Below are positions 28,795 through 37,732 of a DNA stretch of 64,000 nucleotides, in pieces; positions within the stretch are counted from its first letter, which is position 1; each line of letters begins with the position of its first letter. The position numbers and the translations under genes were made by a program. The stretch covers positions 131,488 through 195,487 of the forward strand of contig LT598456.1 of NCBI GenBank assembly GCA_900074725.1, in the 5' to 3' direction. The DNA comes from Lachancea dasiensis. Its lineage: Eukaryota > Ascomycota > Saccharomycetes > Saccharomycetales > Saccharomycetaceae. The notes below the pieces were generated by a model. The model was not told the origin of the DNA and searched no databases. It was given only the letters and a program-made list of their open reading frames with translations.

Positions 28795-30237
28795 CTCGAT
28801 CTTACCTGCTCTACGAGGCAATCGAGGCTAATAACTCGATGAATTGCGGTATGAGGCTTGCCTTTATCTTCCAGAGCAACAATTGAGATGCCTCGATAAG
28901 TTAGATGTTACGCCGGTAGCTCACCAGCTGTTCTTGGCAGTAGCTTTTCAGTTAAAGGTCCTTGCGACAGTTGTATTGTAGCTTCAATAAGTAATATTGA
29001 ATGTATAATCATAATATACGGGAAGAATAGTAGATTTGAAGCCTAAAAACGAAATAGCGCCAGCGGTCCACGATCATCAGCGATAGTCCTCCACATTCCT
29101 TATCCGTAATCAGTCTATCTTAACACTGAACAAAGTTTATGTCTCTCTTTGCTGGACATATTACGTTTTCCAAACTAGTTTCTTATGCGCGAAGTATAAT
29201 GTTGACGTTGCATCAAATACTTTAGAATTAGATGCCAAAAGTAAACACTCTTCGTTTTGAACTGGAGCAGATGGACGAAATTAAAAGACTAAACGGGAAT
29301 TTTGCATGCTCATTTGAATTGAAAAGTTGAACACCACCCAATATGATAAGAGATCTAAAAAGTTTAGCTACGTTCAACAAACCGTCAGCCTCCTATCCAG
29401 TTAATGACGTGCACGCAAGGACTCCCAATATGCCCTACGCTTTCTAAGCCGAATGCTTTTTATTCGGGTTTCTAATTTCAATTTGCCGATGATAAGCCCC
29501 CAACCTGCCACAGATTAAGCTGGGACTTTAAATACTGCTGTAAAAGACTATCAAGTAATTCGGCATTAGTTGACCTCCGTCTTCAGGTCTGTTTGTTCAT
29601 TATAGCTCAAAAACTCCGATGCTATACTGATCGTGTAATACGTTTGTTCTCAGAATGGAGGTTTCCCTGCATCGATAGCGGCCTGTCATGGAAGGTTAAC
29701 TTCTCCGACGTTCCAATCCAGAGACTTTTGTGCATATAGTCTCTATTTATTAGTTAGTGCTTCGAGTCTACTGACTCAGCGCTTTTTGAGTTTATTCTGC
29801 CGTGCCGAAACCCAGTCACTTCGGTGTCCCCTCCTTGAAGCTGGCGTTGCGAAGTTGCCTTTGCAAATCAGCTCATCCGGGAACTCACACGTACATACCA
29901 CCTTGCAAAGCTATTGTTAATGCATAAGAAAGAAATGGCTCGCTAGAATTTAGCTGAGTTTCTGTATCACACATACGCGGGTTTACAACATATAGAATAG
30001 GAAGGAGAAGGTTGATGATCGAATCCTGTTGAGTTACTGTTTCGTACCTTTATTGATTCATCTTGACCATCTTAATTTGTGAGCAAGTCTATTCCAATGT
30101 GAACGTTCCTTATATTACACAAGACGTCCGCCCCACCACTCTATCTGACCTGATATTGGCCTAGGGTTTCCGTTTGACATTAGTCTATCGTATGTATACG
30201 CTAATTTGCAAAAGCACTTTATCTCTCAACGGAATCT
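28795..30237. other. Spacer between YTA7 and GOT1
   Basis: These 1443 bases lie upstream of YTA7 and downstream of GOT1, both on the minus strand. There is no open frame above 60 codons, so no protein gene is likely. A small hairpin (6-bp stem) occurs near 29450. I found no tRNA promoter boxes, centromere CDEIII core or LTR-like ends. It is longer than a usual promoter for this genome and remains unexplained. Confidence 0.4.
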
Positions 30238-30715
30238 CTACACGGGCAACACACGAACACCCGCAATTTTATCGACCCATGGCGCTATTGCAGGGTGAGA
30301 AAGGACAGGTCCAATGATAGGTAGCGATCTTAGGAATTGTACTATCACAGCAAAGAAGTCACCAAACAGCCCCACAATACCCAGACACTCAATTAAAAAC
30401 CCTAAGAAAGTCCATTTCATCAATATCATGAGGATACCGAGCACAAAGAAAAAGGACCCCCGTCTCTTATTCGGCCTCGAAAAGAACGTATAAGTCTTTT
30501 GAGAGCCTATGATTAACAGAAGGCCAATCAAAAACAAAATGTTCCCTAGGGCGAGCAATGCACGATCAAAGAATGTCACCACGCCAAAAGCGAAAAACAA
30601 GCATCCACCAAAAGTGAACGCTACGCCAAACTCTTTTTCAACTAAAGTTAGTAATCAGCTTTTTGGTTTATCAGACTTCCAAATGGCACGTACTTTGAGA
30701 TTCTGAAAGCCACAT
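30238..30715 (-). CDS. GOT1: Got1, Golgi transport protein (spliced)
   Basis: A four-span membrane protein of the Got1/Sft2 family (YMR292W, 138 aa) that aids ER-Golgi vesicle fusion. It is made of two exons. Exon 1 is 30694-30715 (22 bases, ATG giving MWLSESQ plus one base). The intron begins GTACGT at 30693 and has a TACTAAC branch point at 30647-30653. Exon 2 ends at 30238. If the 3' site is AAG ending at 30633, exon 2 starts with FGVAFTFGG and the protein is 138 residues, the family length. If it is the TAG ending at 30642, three residues are added. The body [54 protein letters not shown] is near-identical to Got1. Confidence 0.93.
30633..30693 (-). other. GOT1 intron
   Basis: The donor is GTACGT (30693 downward), the branch point is a perfect TACTAAC (30653-30647), and there are two in-frame acceptors. 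The AAG at 30633 gives a 61-base intron with 15 bases from branch A to the splice site, and restores the exact family length. The TAG at 30642 gives a 52-base intron but only 6 bases from branch A, below the usual Saccharomyces minimum. Confidence 0.8.
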
Positions 30716-31713
30716 GTTGATCTCCTTTGTTATTCTGGTGTTTTTCTAGTACTGATGTGAATGTCTATGTGATGATCTCGAAAATCATAATATAATAATA
30801 TTGTGAACCTGGTGAAGAAGTGTAATAAGACAAGCATTGAGGACATTGGCATACGTATTCGTGGATGGATATTCTAGAGTTTAAGTTAGCTACAAGTACT
30901 GTTCTCGACTGGCTCTTGGGCGATCGGTGTGTCCCTTCCGCTATTTGATATCTCCGGCAATTATCAAGCTACATGGGCGGTTAACCCGTACCTGGCAATG
31001 TGAGTGCAGCAACAATAGTTTGGCTTTGAAGGCGACAGGTGGAAATTTTTCGAAGCTATGCTACAATATCTAATTCTCTATTTTAAGCACCAAAAGACTT
31101 TTATCGTTGTTTTGTGGAGATGAGCTACAGCGACATGGGTGTATAAGCGCGTGGAATGCATCGTGATGATTACAAGGCTATGCTTGGGAGCTTTGGAAAA
31201 CAAAGTAGTTGTAGGCAAACAGAATCTGGTTTTCCTTGTCCAAAAAATGAGAACGTTTTTTCTTGCACTTTGAACAAAGATAGCACCTGAAAAATATCCT
31301 AGAGCAAGCAAACCGGTCGAGTTTTTCCTCATGCCGATCTAAGCATGCTCTTATGTTGATTGCCTTTGGGTTTTCTTCTGTTTAATCTCTGCGATCATGT
31401 TAGAGGAGCGACCACAGAGCTCGGGCAATGAGACGTATATGGAAAAAGATTAGCTTTTGTTCAGTTGCCACTTCTAATAGAATATTCGTCGAGAGCGCAG
31501 GACCTCACTTTACTGGAGGAGGGAACATGCCGTCAAAAATGTTGAAATCAAAATACCACACTATACGGAAAAAGCTTACATCGGACTTCATTCACTGCCC
31601 CAAAGAAGACAATATATCTGCCCGCTTTTGATTCACTCATCAGTTGGACCCTAAACTTCCTATTGTCTGTTAGGATTGACTCAGCCGCTGTCACAAATTT
31701 ACCTTGCTGTGCC
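30716..31713. other. Divergent spacer between GOT1 and HUA1
   Basis: These 998 bases contain both promoters. Short open frames at 31078-31332 (minus) and 31428-31631 (plus) have no recognisable signature. I see no RNA gene or repeat. Confidence 0.4.
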
Positions 31714-32331
31714 ATGCCACCCTCATCGGAACACAATTTACCACCACCTTCCTACGAGGAAGTCATGAGCCAAACTTCCACAGGCTATTCCTCTCCCAAT
31801 TCATTGCCCGTTGGTCACGCGCAAAACGCAGCATATAACTCTCCCCCTCAGAGACCCCCTCAAAGACCGCCACGGCCCTCGAGCTCCTCCCAAATTGACC
31901 ATGCCAGCTCTAGCAGTGTATCTACCGCTAACAAGCTGCCTTGGACCTATCCCAGAGGATACTATTGCACTAAGTGTGGGAACTCAGGCTACAAAATCAA
32001 GAACGGGCAGTCATGCAAGCGATGTTGGCGTAAGTTTGCCATCCCTATGCCCAGTGAACACGTCCAAGTGCAATATGTTGAACCTATTTACAGACCTAGT
32101 CCGATCTTTCCCCCATCACAAGGTTATTCTACATATGGCTCCTACTACCCATCAAATCGTCCACTTTCCTATTCGTCGCAGCCGTCAGCTCCGCCGGGGG
32201 TCGTGTTTCCACCTGGAGACCCTAGAATTGGGGGGTTTCTATGCGGAGAATGTCGCGGTAAAGGCAGAGTAAGATTTCTATTGGATAAAGAAATATGTCC
32301 CACTTGTCGTGGAGTTGGTAGAGTATTTTAA
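31714..32331 (+). CDS. HUA1: Hua1, proline-rich zinc-finger protein of cortical actin
   Basis: A 205-residue protein matching Hua1 (YGR268C, 198 aa), a cytoplasmic protein linked to Rsp5 ubiquitin ligase adaptors and cortical actin. The N-terminal half is Pro/Ser-rich with a PPPSYEEV PY-motif, the type bound by WW domains. The conserved part starts at LPWTYPRGYYC and carries two CxxC pairs (CTKCGNSGYK.. and CKRCW). A second pair of CxxC motifs near the C-terminus (CGECRGKGR, CPTCRGVGR) resembles DnaJ-type zinc sites. The frame opens at a TTG (31663); I chose the ATG at 31714. FOL2 follows on the same strand. Confidence 0.93.
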   Translation: MPPSSEHNLPPPSYEEVMSQTSTGYSSPNSLPVGHAQNAAYNSPPQRPPQRPPRPSSSSQIDHASSSSVSTANKLPWTYPRGYYCTKCGNSGYKIKNGQSCKRCWRKFAIPMPSEHVQVQYVEPIYRPSPIFPPSQGYSTYGSYYPSNRPLSYSSQPSAPPGVVFPPGDPRIGGFLCGECRGKGRVRFLLDKEICPTCRGVGRVF

Positions 32332-32635
32332 GCTCCTCAAGGCTTTTAAAGATCCCGTTGATCATTTTTTGAACCATGGCTTCATCTCATCGCCTGATCA
32401 TTTATAGCACGTGAGAAGATAGGTTTGGGTATTCGTCGAAGTTCACCACTTTTACAATGGCTCCCGGACCTAGCTTTTCTAAAGACCGTTTAAGATCATT
32501 TCATCGAGTGTGAAGGTACTCTGAAAAATTTTTATAAGGGCCCACATTAGCAGCGGATCCACCGGTCTGATTGTGCTTTGACCAAATCGTGTGCGTGTGT
32601 GGTTAGATTGCTAGCCGTTCGGTAACAAACCAAGG
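32332..32635 (+). promoter_or_regulatory. FOL2 upstream region with PAC, E-box and RRPE
   Basis: The 304-base spacer between HUA1 and FOL2 holds a PAC element, ctcatcgc at 32386-32393, a CACGTG E-box at 32408-32413 (Cbf1/Pho4/Tye7-type), and an RRPE, tgaaaaattt at 32522-32531. The RRPE lies about 105 bases before the FOL2 ATG. The elements are seen directly; activity is inferred from the known S. cerevisiae Ribi code. Confidence 0.65.
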
Positions 32636-33370
32636 ATGGAACATAAGCAGGTTTCACAACTTATTGGCAGAGAGGGTACGCCTTTGAACACCAGACCTGC
32701 ATCTCCTTACACGCTGAACCCACCAGTCGAAGCAGACGGTCTGTCTTGGCCATCACAAGGCTCTAGGTTGCGGTCTGAAGAGACGACGGAGGAAACTCAG
32801 CAGAGAACAGACCGCATTGCAGCAGCCATGAAAGTGATTTTGAAGGAGCTAGGTGAAGATGTAGAGCGCGAGGGGCTTTTGGATACACCTCAACGGTATG
32901 CTAAAGCCATGATGTATTTCACCAAAGGTTACCAGCACAATATCGTCGACGATGTGATCAAAAACGCTGTATTTGAAGAAGACCACGACGAAATGGTCAT
33001 TGTCAGAGATATTGAAATCTATTCTTTGTGTGAACATCATCTGGTGCCTTTCTTTGGCAAAGTTCACATTGGCTATATTCCCAACAAAAAAGTACTAGGG
33101 CTCAGTAAATTGGCTCGTTTGGCTGAGATGTATGCTCGGAGGTTACAGGTGCAAGAACGTTTGACTAAACAAATTGCGATGGCTCTCAGTGAAATTTTGA
33201 AGCCGAGGGGAGTGGCTGTGGTGATCGAAGCCACACACATGTGCATGGTATCGAGAGGTATTCAAAAGACTGGATCTTCGACTGTCACATCGTGTATGTT
33301 AGGATGTTTTAGAGGTGCTCACAAGACGCGTGAAGAATTTCTTAACTTACTCAACAAAAAAAGCATATAG
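32636..33370 (+). CDS. FOL2: GTP cyclohydrolase I
   Basis: A 244-residue enzyme matching Fol2 (YGR267C, 243 aa). It converts GTP to 7,8-dihydroneopterin triphosphate, the first step of pterin and folate synthesis. The N-terminal 60 residues are variable, and the catalytic domain follows (about 60-244). Zinc ligands are visible as Cys and His in [12 protein letters not shown] and the Cys in [13 protein letters not shown]. The conserved HIGYIP and [23 protein letters not shown] segments are intact. ABZ2, a later folate-branch enzyme, lies in the same window, about 11 kb away. Confidence 0.97.
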   Translation: MEHKQVSQLIGREGTPLNTRPASPYTLNPPVEADGLSWPSQGSRLRSEETTEETQQRTDRIAAAMKVILKELGEDVEREGLLDTPQRYAKAMMYFTKGYQHNIVDDVIKNAVFEEDHDEMVIVRDIEIYSLCEHHLVPFFGKVHIGYIPNKKVLGLSKLARLAEMYARRLQVQERLTKQIAMALSEILKPRGVAVVIEATHMCMVSRGIQKTGSSTVTSCMLGCFRGAHKTREEFLNLLNKKSI

Positions 33371-33720
33371 TGCTTTCGCATTGTTAAATGCTACTGACCT
33401 AACGATAAAATAACGGGATACTGGTTTATCTCTGTCTGTTCAACCACACCGCAATCGCACTAATTGACGTTATCGCACGTTTCTTAATCCTTCCCTGCAT
33501 TTTAAATATCTCTTCCTGTTTTCCCCGTACCCATAGTATTGTTATTATACTGCCGCACTCCGCTTCCGGCGGTAGTAAAGCCATGTATTCAACTTCATGA
33601 AATATAATAAATTTTAAATCGTAATAACACTTTTGTTTGTCTACCGCTATTCTAAACCATCAATTCAACTTTCGAAGAAAGCGGAACACCGAGTTTCAAT
33701 GCCTTGAACGCTTCGGCCAT
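33371..33720. other. Convergent 3' spacer between FOL2 and TDA1
   Basis: These 350 bases hold the two 3' ends. The sequence is AT-rich near 33595-33630 (probable polyadenylation signals). I see no gene or strong structure. Confidence 0.4.
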
Positions 33721-35280
33721 TCACAAATCAAACCTTGCACCTGCATTGCGAAAGTAGGATCCTTTATCACCACCGCTGAGTAAATCTGTGTTAGGGGTGG
33801 TACTTTGGCCTGTCACTGCTGTACCGCTGGATTCTGGGGCGGACATAAGCCGGCTCAGGTCGTTGGAAGACGGGTTATTTGAGATGTTTGGTGATGTTGT
33901 GAAATTTGACGTGCACTCTGGCGTTAGAGAAAAACTGCCATTCATTAATGAACTACTGGGTGGTAAAGGTTCCAATCTAAAGGTTGAGTTTTCCTTATTT
34001 TGCCTAGCTTTACTCATAGAACCAATTCTAGGTGAAGTGATCGAAGCCATCGATAGAGTTTTCTTGAGCGTTTCTCTTATTCTACTAAGTTCTTGGTCTC
34101 GAGAGCCACCAGTTTGGTTAGTAGTTAAATCAATATGTCCCAAGTGCGCCAAGTTTGAAAAAGTCGATGATCGAGAAGGAGTCCCTAATTTGTGAATAGA
34201 AGATGAAGAAAACGTCTTGCGCAAAGCAATTTTGTCAGCGAGAGGTTTCGACTCGTCGTCGCTATGGAAAAATTCCTGCACAAATGGATGTTTCCGAAGT
34301 TCATGGGCTGATGGTCGCTCTCCAGAATCTACTGTAAAACACAAGTGAACAAAGTTCCAAAAACAGCTGTTCTTCAGAGCCTCATCTTCTCGTAAAGCAT
34401 CCTCCACGTAGTAATCACCTTCAGAAATGCATTTTCTAGTTTCGTCATCGGTATCGCAATCGAATGGCATATAACCGGTCATCATGAAGTAAGTTAGTAC
34501 GCCCAACGCCCAAACGTCGATCAGTGCACCATAAGGTTTAATCTTCTTAGAGTCAGATGGAGCAAGCCTGGAAATACCTCTGCATTTGACGACTTCGGGT
34601 GCCAGGTATGATATAGTTCCGACGCATTCTTTGAGTTCATCATCGGAGCTATCCAGTTTCGTAGCAAGGCCAAAATCAGCCAAGACCAAGTCATGAGACA
34701 TGTAGTCGTAGTTTGATCCACGACGGGCAAATTCGTCGAGCTCAGTGATTCGCAAACGAAATATCACATTTTCCGCTTTGACATCTCTGTGCATAACGCC
34801 ATTAGAGTGTAAAAAATGAATGGCACTCAAAAGGCATGCAGTGTACGGTTTGACTTGCTTGGAAAGATCCAGTGATCCAGCCTCGATGATCTTTTCATAC
34901 AAGTCGCCATGGTCGCACAATTGGCTGACCAGCACAATATTTTGCGGGGTTTCGAAATAGTCAAATAACTGTAAAACATGATGATGGCCTTCAAAACTGT
35001 CCAAGCATTGGTTACCAGAGCTTTCCAACTCCCTAATCCGACTGCTGACCTCTTTCAACAATTTAACCTCTCGCTGGATGAGCCACAACTTACCTTTAAC
35101 TGTTTTTCGACTAATGAGTTTCATTGCGTATCGCTCTTGAGTTTGAACATTCATGCACTCTTTCACAACGCTGAAACACCCATCACCAAGTTGTGTGTTC
35201 TTTGTAACATACTTACACCGGATAGCTTCATCGGAGGCGGAGCTTCGTTGGTCTTGAGGCCACATTAGTTCGGAGGCCAT
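33721..35280 (-). CDS. TDA1: Tda1-like serine/threonine protein kinase
   Basis: A 519-residue protein kinase assigned to Tda1 (YMR291W, 586 aa), a CAMK-related kinase tied to glucose sensing and hexokinase 2 phosphorylation in S. cerevisiae. The kinase domain spans about residues 25-330 with all catalytic motifs: GDGCFSVV (glycine loop), the lysine in YAMKLIS, HRDVKAENV, DFGLA and YLAPEVVK. Two insertions within the domain (around ESSGNQCLDS and around RRGSNYDYMS) are typical of this yeast subfamily. The C-terminal 190 residues are Ser/Thr-rich and disordered. Rck1/Rck2 are the main alternatives, but position next to GOT1 and HAS1 orthologs supports Tda1. Confidence 0.87.
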   Translation of the reverse strand: MASELMWPQDQRSSASDEAIRCKYVTKNTQLGDGCFSVVKECMNVQTQERYAMKLISRKTVKGKLWLIQREVKLLKEVSSRIRELESSGNQCLDSFEGHHHVLQLFDYFETPQNIVLVSQLCDHGDLYEKIIEAGSLDLSKQVKPYTACLLSAIHFLHSNGVMHRDVKAENVIFRLRITELDEFARRGSNYDYMSHDLVLADFGLATKLDSSDDELKECVGTISYLAPEVVKCRGISRLAPSDSKKIKPYGALIDVWALGVLTYFMMTGYMPFDCDTDDETRKCISEGDYYVEDALREDEALKNSCFWNFVHLCFTVDSGERPSAHELRKHPFVQEFFHSDDESKPLADKIALRKTFSSSSIHKLGTPSRSSTFSNLAHLGHIDLTTNQTGGSRDQELSRIRETLKKTLSMASITSPRIGSMSKARQNKENSTFRLEPLPPSSSLMNGSFSLTPECTSNFTTSPNISNNPSSNDLSRLMSAPESSGTAVTGQSTTPNTDLLSGGDKGSYFRNAGARFDL

Positions 35281-35650
35281 GGCGTACAGTCACACTAATA
35301 GCAACACCCAGAAAAGTTTCCACGCACCGGCTTATCTTGATGGTAATTACTTGACAACTCGAGAGCCCCAGGGTTCTCACGAAGTAGTTTGATTTTGTTC
35401 CAAAATACTCATTGTTACGATCAGGAGACGAGTTTCCCTTATTGCTTGCGCCAGTCGATTAATTTGACTAAAAAAAGCACAAGATAAACAAGTAGAAGGC
35501 ATCGTGGTAAAGATCTTGTGACAGCAGCACAACTTTTGCCGTAAACTCAATTCCATGAAACTATGGACATGTACCTAACAAGTTGAAGGCAGAAATTATT
35601 CCATTTCCTATAGATTTATTATACGAGGTGGTAGATTCTCATCATATCTT
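35281..35650. other. Spacer between YGR266W homolog and TDA1
   Basis: These 370 bases hold the TDA1 promoter and the 3' end of the next gene, both on the minus strand. I see no distinct element. Confidence 0.4.
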
Positions 35651-37732
35651 TTACATGCCAGGACCGAGATGTTTGATACCCTCATGTGACAAGCTCGTGG
35701 CTACTGTCTGTAGTTCAGGAACCACCACAGCGTAGGCTTCAGATAGTGACTTTTTGTTGAAGCTGTCTTTTTCCACATGAATTGCACAAATCAAGCCCCG
35801 GGCAGTGACAGGATATGTGACAGCCTGCTTGTCTCCAGCTCGCGGCGGAGCACCACCTCTCGCTTTTTCAAGTCCCATATCCCCGACGATTCCAGGGTAA
35901 CAGAGATCGCCCTCTTTAATTTGGTAGAGTTGGCGGAGATAATCACTTTTCATTATGTTCTGAACAGGTATCAAATCTGACCAGTTTCTACGATTCATAA
36001 AAGAGAAACTCTTTCTATGGGACAAGTCGACTTCGGTACGGAATAGTGGTACTGTATCCTCGTCAGTGTTCTTGTCAAAATGGTGGATGCCAGACCGCTT
36101 TTGCAGAAGTACAGCCATGGGAGTAGGAGGGGGGGTGTTGACCACAGCGCTCGAAATTATATTGAACATCAACCTTACGTCCTTTTCAGGCTCAGCTAAG
36201 ATTTTTTGCACTTGCTGTTCCTTTGCACCTGTGATATGATGTGAATGAAGCTTGGAACGGAAGCGGCCGACAGCAGCCAGGTGAACATCGCCGGATAAAA
36301 TAGTTATGCGCGTCCCGTGCTTGGCTCCAAAATCCTGAAGCTTCGCGACCAAGTAGTTCCTTTCGGGCTTGTGGTGGCGAGTACACCAATGATCATTCAG
36401 ATCATCAAGTAGTTCAACGTCTCCGTTAAAAGAATTGATGAGCCCTGGCGCAATCAAGCCTTTTTTGGCCAGGTACTTCATTGGCTTGAGGAACCTGGAT
36501 GAGAAAATCAACTCCAGCCACACTAGCCTGGGATACGCTATTGGAACCCCTAGCATTACCATCAGGTGGTCTATTTTGCCATGAGAAACCTCTTTTTCCA
36601 ATCGCTTGAAGACAAGATCGTAAGTGTCCCATGTAACTATTTGTTTAAGTCTTCTTTCAGTCCTACAATCCAGACCGAGCAAAGCATTATTAGGACCGAG
36701 TCTTGTGAAGATTGAATGGGACTTCTCACCGATGTAGTCACCGCCTTTTGCACCCAATAACCAAGAAGGATCTTCCAAGTAAGCCTCTGGTTCTTGTATC
36801 GAGACGTGGTGCTGGAAAAGCATGTAATACTTGTACGCAGCTTTTCCTACTCCGCTGAATACCTCGTTTCTCTGAAAGGAGTCTGCGTAAGAACCAAACC
36901 CGTCAATAATATCATGGTCGTCCCAGATGTTCACCGAAGGAATAGTGGCCATAGCAATGGGAAAACACCTCTGCGTAGTCTTCGACTTTGGAGTACTTCC
37001 TTTCCAGTATCCAAAGCCATACCACTCGAGATATTCTTTAAAGTAAAAAGCTTCGATTTCAGCACGCAATTCGGGCGTGAGCTTTGCACTGAATTTCTTA
37101 ACCGAGTTTTTCTCTTTCAGCCATTTTTGGAAACCTTTACAGAAGACGTTGATGCCATCGGAATAAATTTGATCTCCGCCGCCAAGCATGACATGATAAT
37201 GTGTCTTTGCGTGTTTGTTTAATATGTCGAACCACATAGAACCCTGAAATGAAGTGGTATCGACATTAAGAGAGAACCCGTTGCAGGAGTAGGAGATGGT
37301 GTTAAAATCCTGAGTGCTACTAGGGATGAAAAATCGGTAATGGGGCTCGTGAACGTCATTCACGGAATATTTCACAATTTGCTCGTACAGAGCCATTTTG
37401 AACTCAATTGTAAACCTGTAGAACCTAATACCTTGTTCTTCGTAAAACATTGTACTTGGGAATACTCCCTGCTCGAGGGAGTCAGGATTTCCCTCTCGAC
37501 CATCGGTGGGACCGCGGACGAATTGGACCTCAGGCGTTGGTGCCTTGCGGCAGACCAAAAGCATACTTGCACGATAAACATTAGAGGTATATTCTACACC
37601 AATCAGGCGTAGGGTAGGCCCACATAGGATGCCATTTTCGGGCACTGGACTCTCGTCTGCGCAGGAATTGCAATTGTTTACTTCATCTTGATAGAGAGTT
37701 TCTGTATCCCAACTATTGTGCAAATCTAGCAT
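35651..37732 (-). CDS. YGR266W homolog, PhoD-like metallophosphatase-fold protein
   Basis: A 693-residue protein matching YGR266W (701 aa), of unknown exact function and reported at mitochondria and the plasma membrane. It carries a PhoD-like phosphatase fold: GGGDQIYSD (about residue 195), SVNIWDDHDIIDGFGSY (about 280) and ILSGDVHLAAVGRF (about 495) supply the metal-binding Asp, Asn and His residues. The presence of these motifs suggests a phosphoesterase, but the substrate is unknown. The frame opens at a TTG (37825); the ATG at 37732 gives MLDLHNSWD and near-family length. Confidence 0.9.
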   Translation of the reverse strand: MLDLHNSWDTETLYQDEVNNCNSCADESPVPENGILCGPTLRLIGVEYTSNVYRASMLLVCRKAPTPEVQFVRGPTDGREGNPDSLEQGVFPSTMFYEEQGIRFYRFTIEFKMALYEQIVKYSVNDVHEPHYRFFIPSSTQDFNTISYSCNGFSLNVDTTSFQGSMWFDILNKHAKTHYHVMLGGGDQIYSDGINVFCKGFQKWLKEKNSVKKFSAKLTPELRAEIEAFYFKEYLEWYGFGYWKGSTPKSKTTQRCFPIAMATIPSVNIWDDHDIIDGFGSYADSFQRNEVFSGVGKAAYKYYMLFQHHVSIQEPEAYLEDPSWLLGAKGGDYIGEKSHSIFTRLGPNNALLGLDCRTERRLKQIVTWDTYDLVFKRLEKEVSHGKIDHLMVMLGVPIAYPRLVWLELIFSSRFLKPMKYLAKKGLIAPGLINSFNGDVELLDDLNDHWCTRHHKPERNYLVAKLQDFGAKHGTRITILSGDVHLAAVGRFRSKLHSHHITGAKEQQVQKILAEPEKDVRLMFNIISSAVVNTPPPTPMAVLLQKRSGIHHFDKNTDEDTVPLFRTEVDLSHRKSFSFMNRRNWSDLIPVQNIMKSDYLRQLYQIKEGDLCYPGIVGDMGLEKARGGAPPRAGDKQAVTYPVTARGLICAIHVEKDSFNKKSLSEAYAVVVPELQTVATSLSHEGIKHLGPGM

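Noticed and set aside
33530-33575. Inverted repeat in the FOL2 3' region
   Set aside because: The arms (around ctgccg and cggcggtag) match only with a bulge and over few bases, well within chance.
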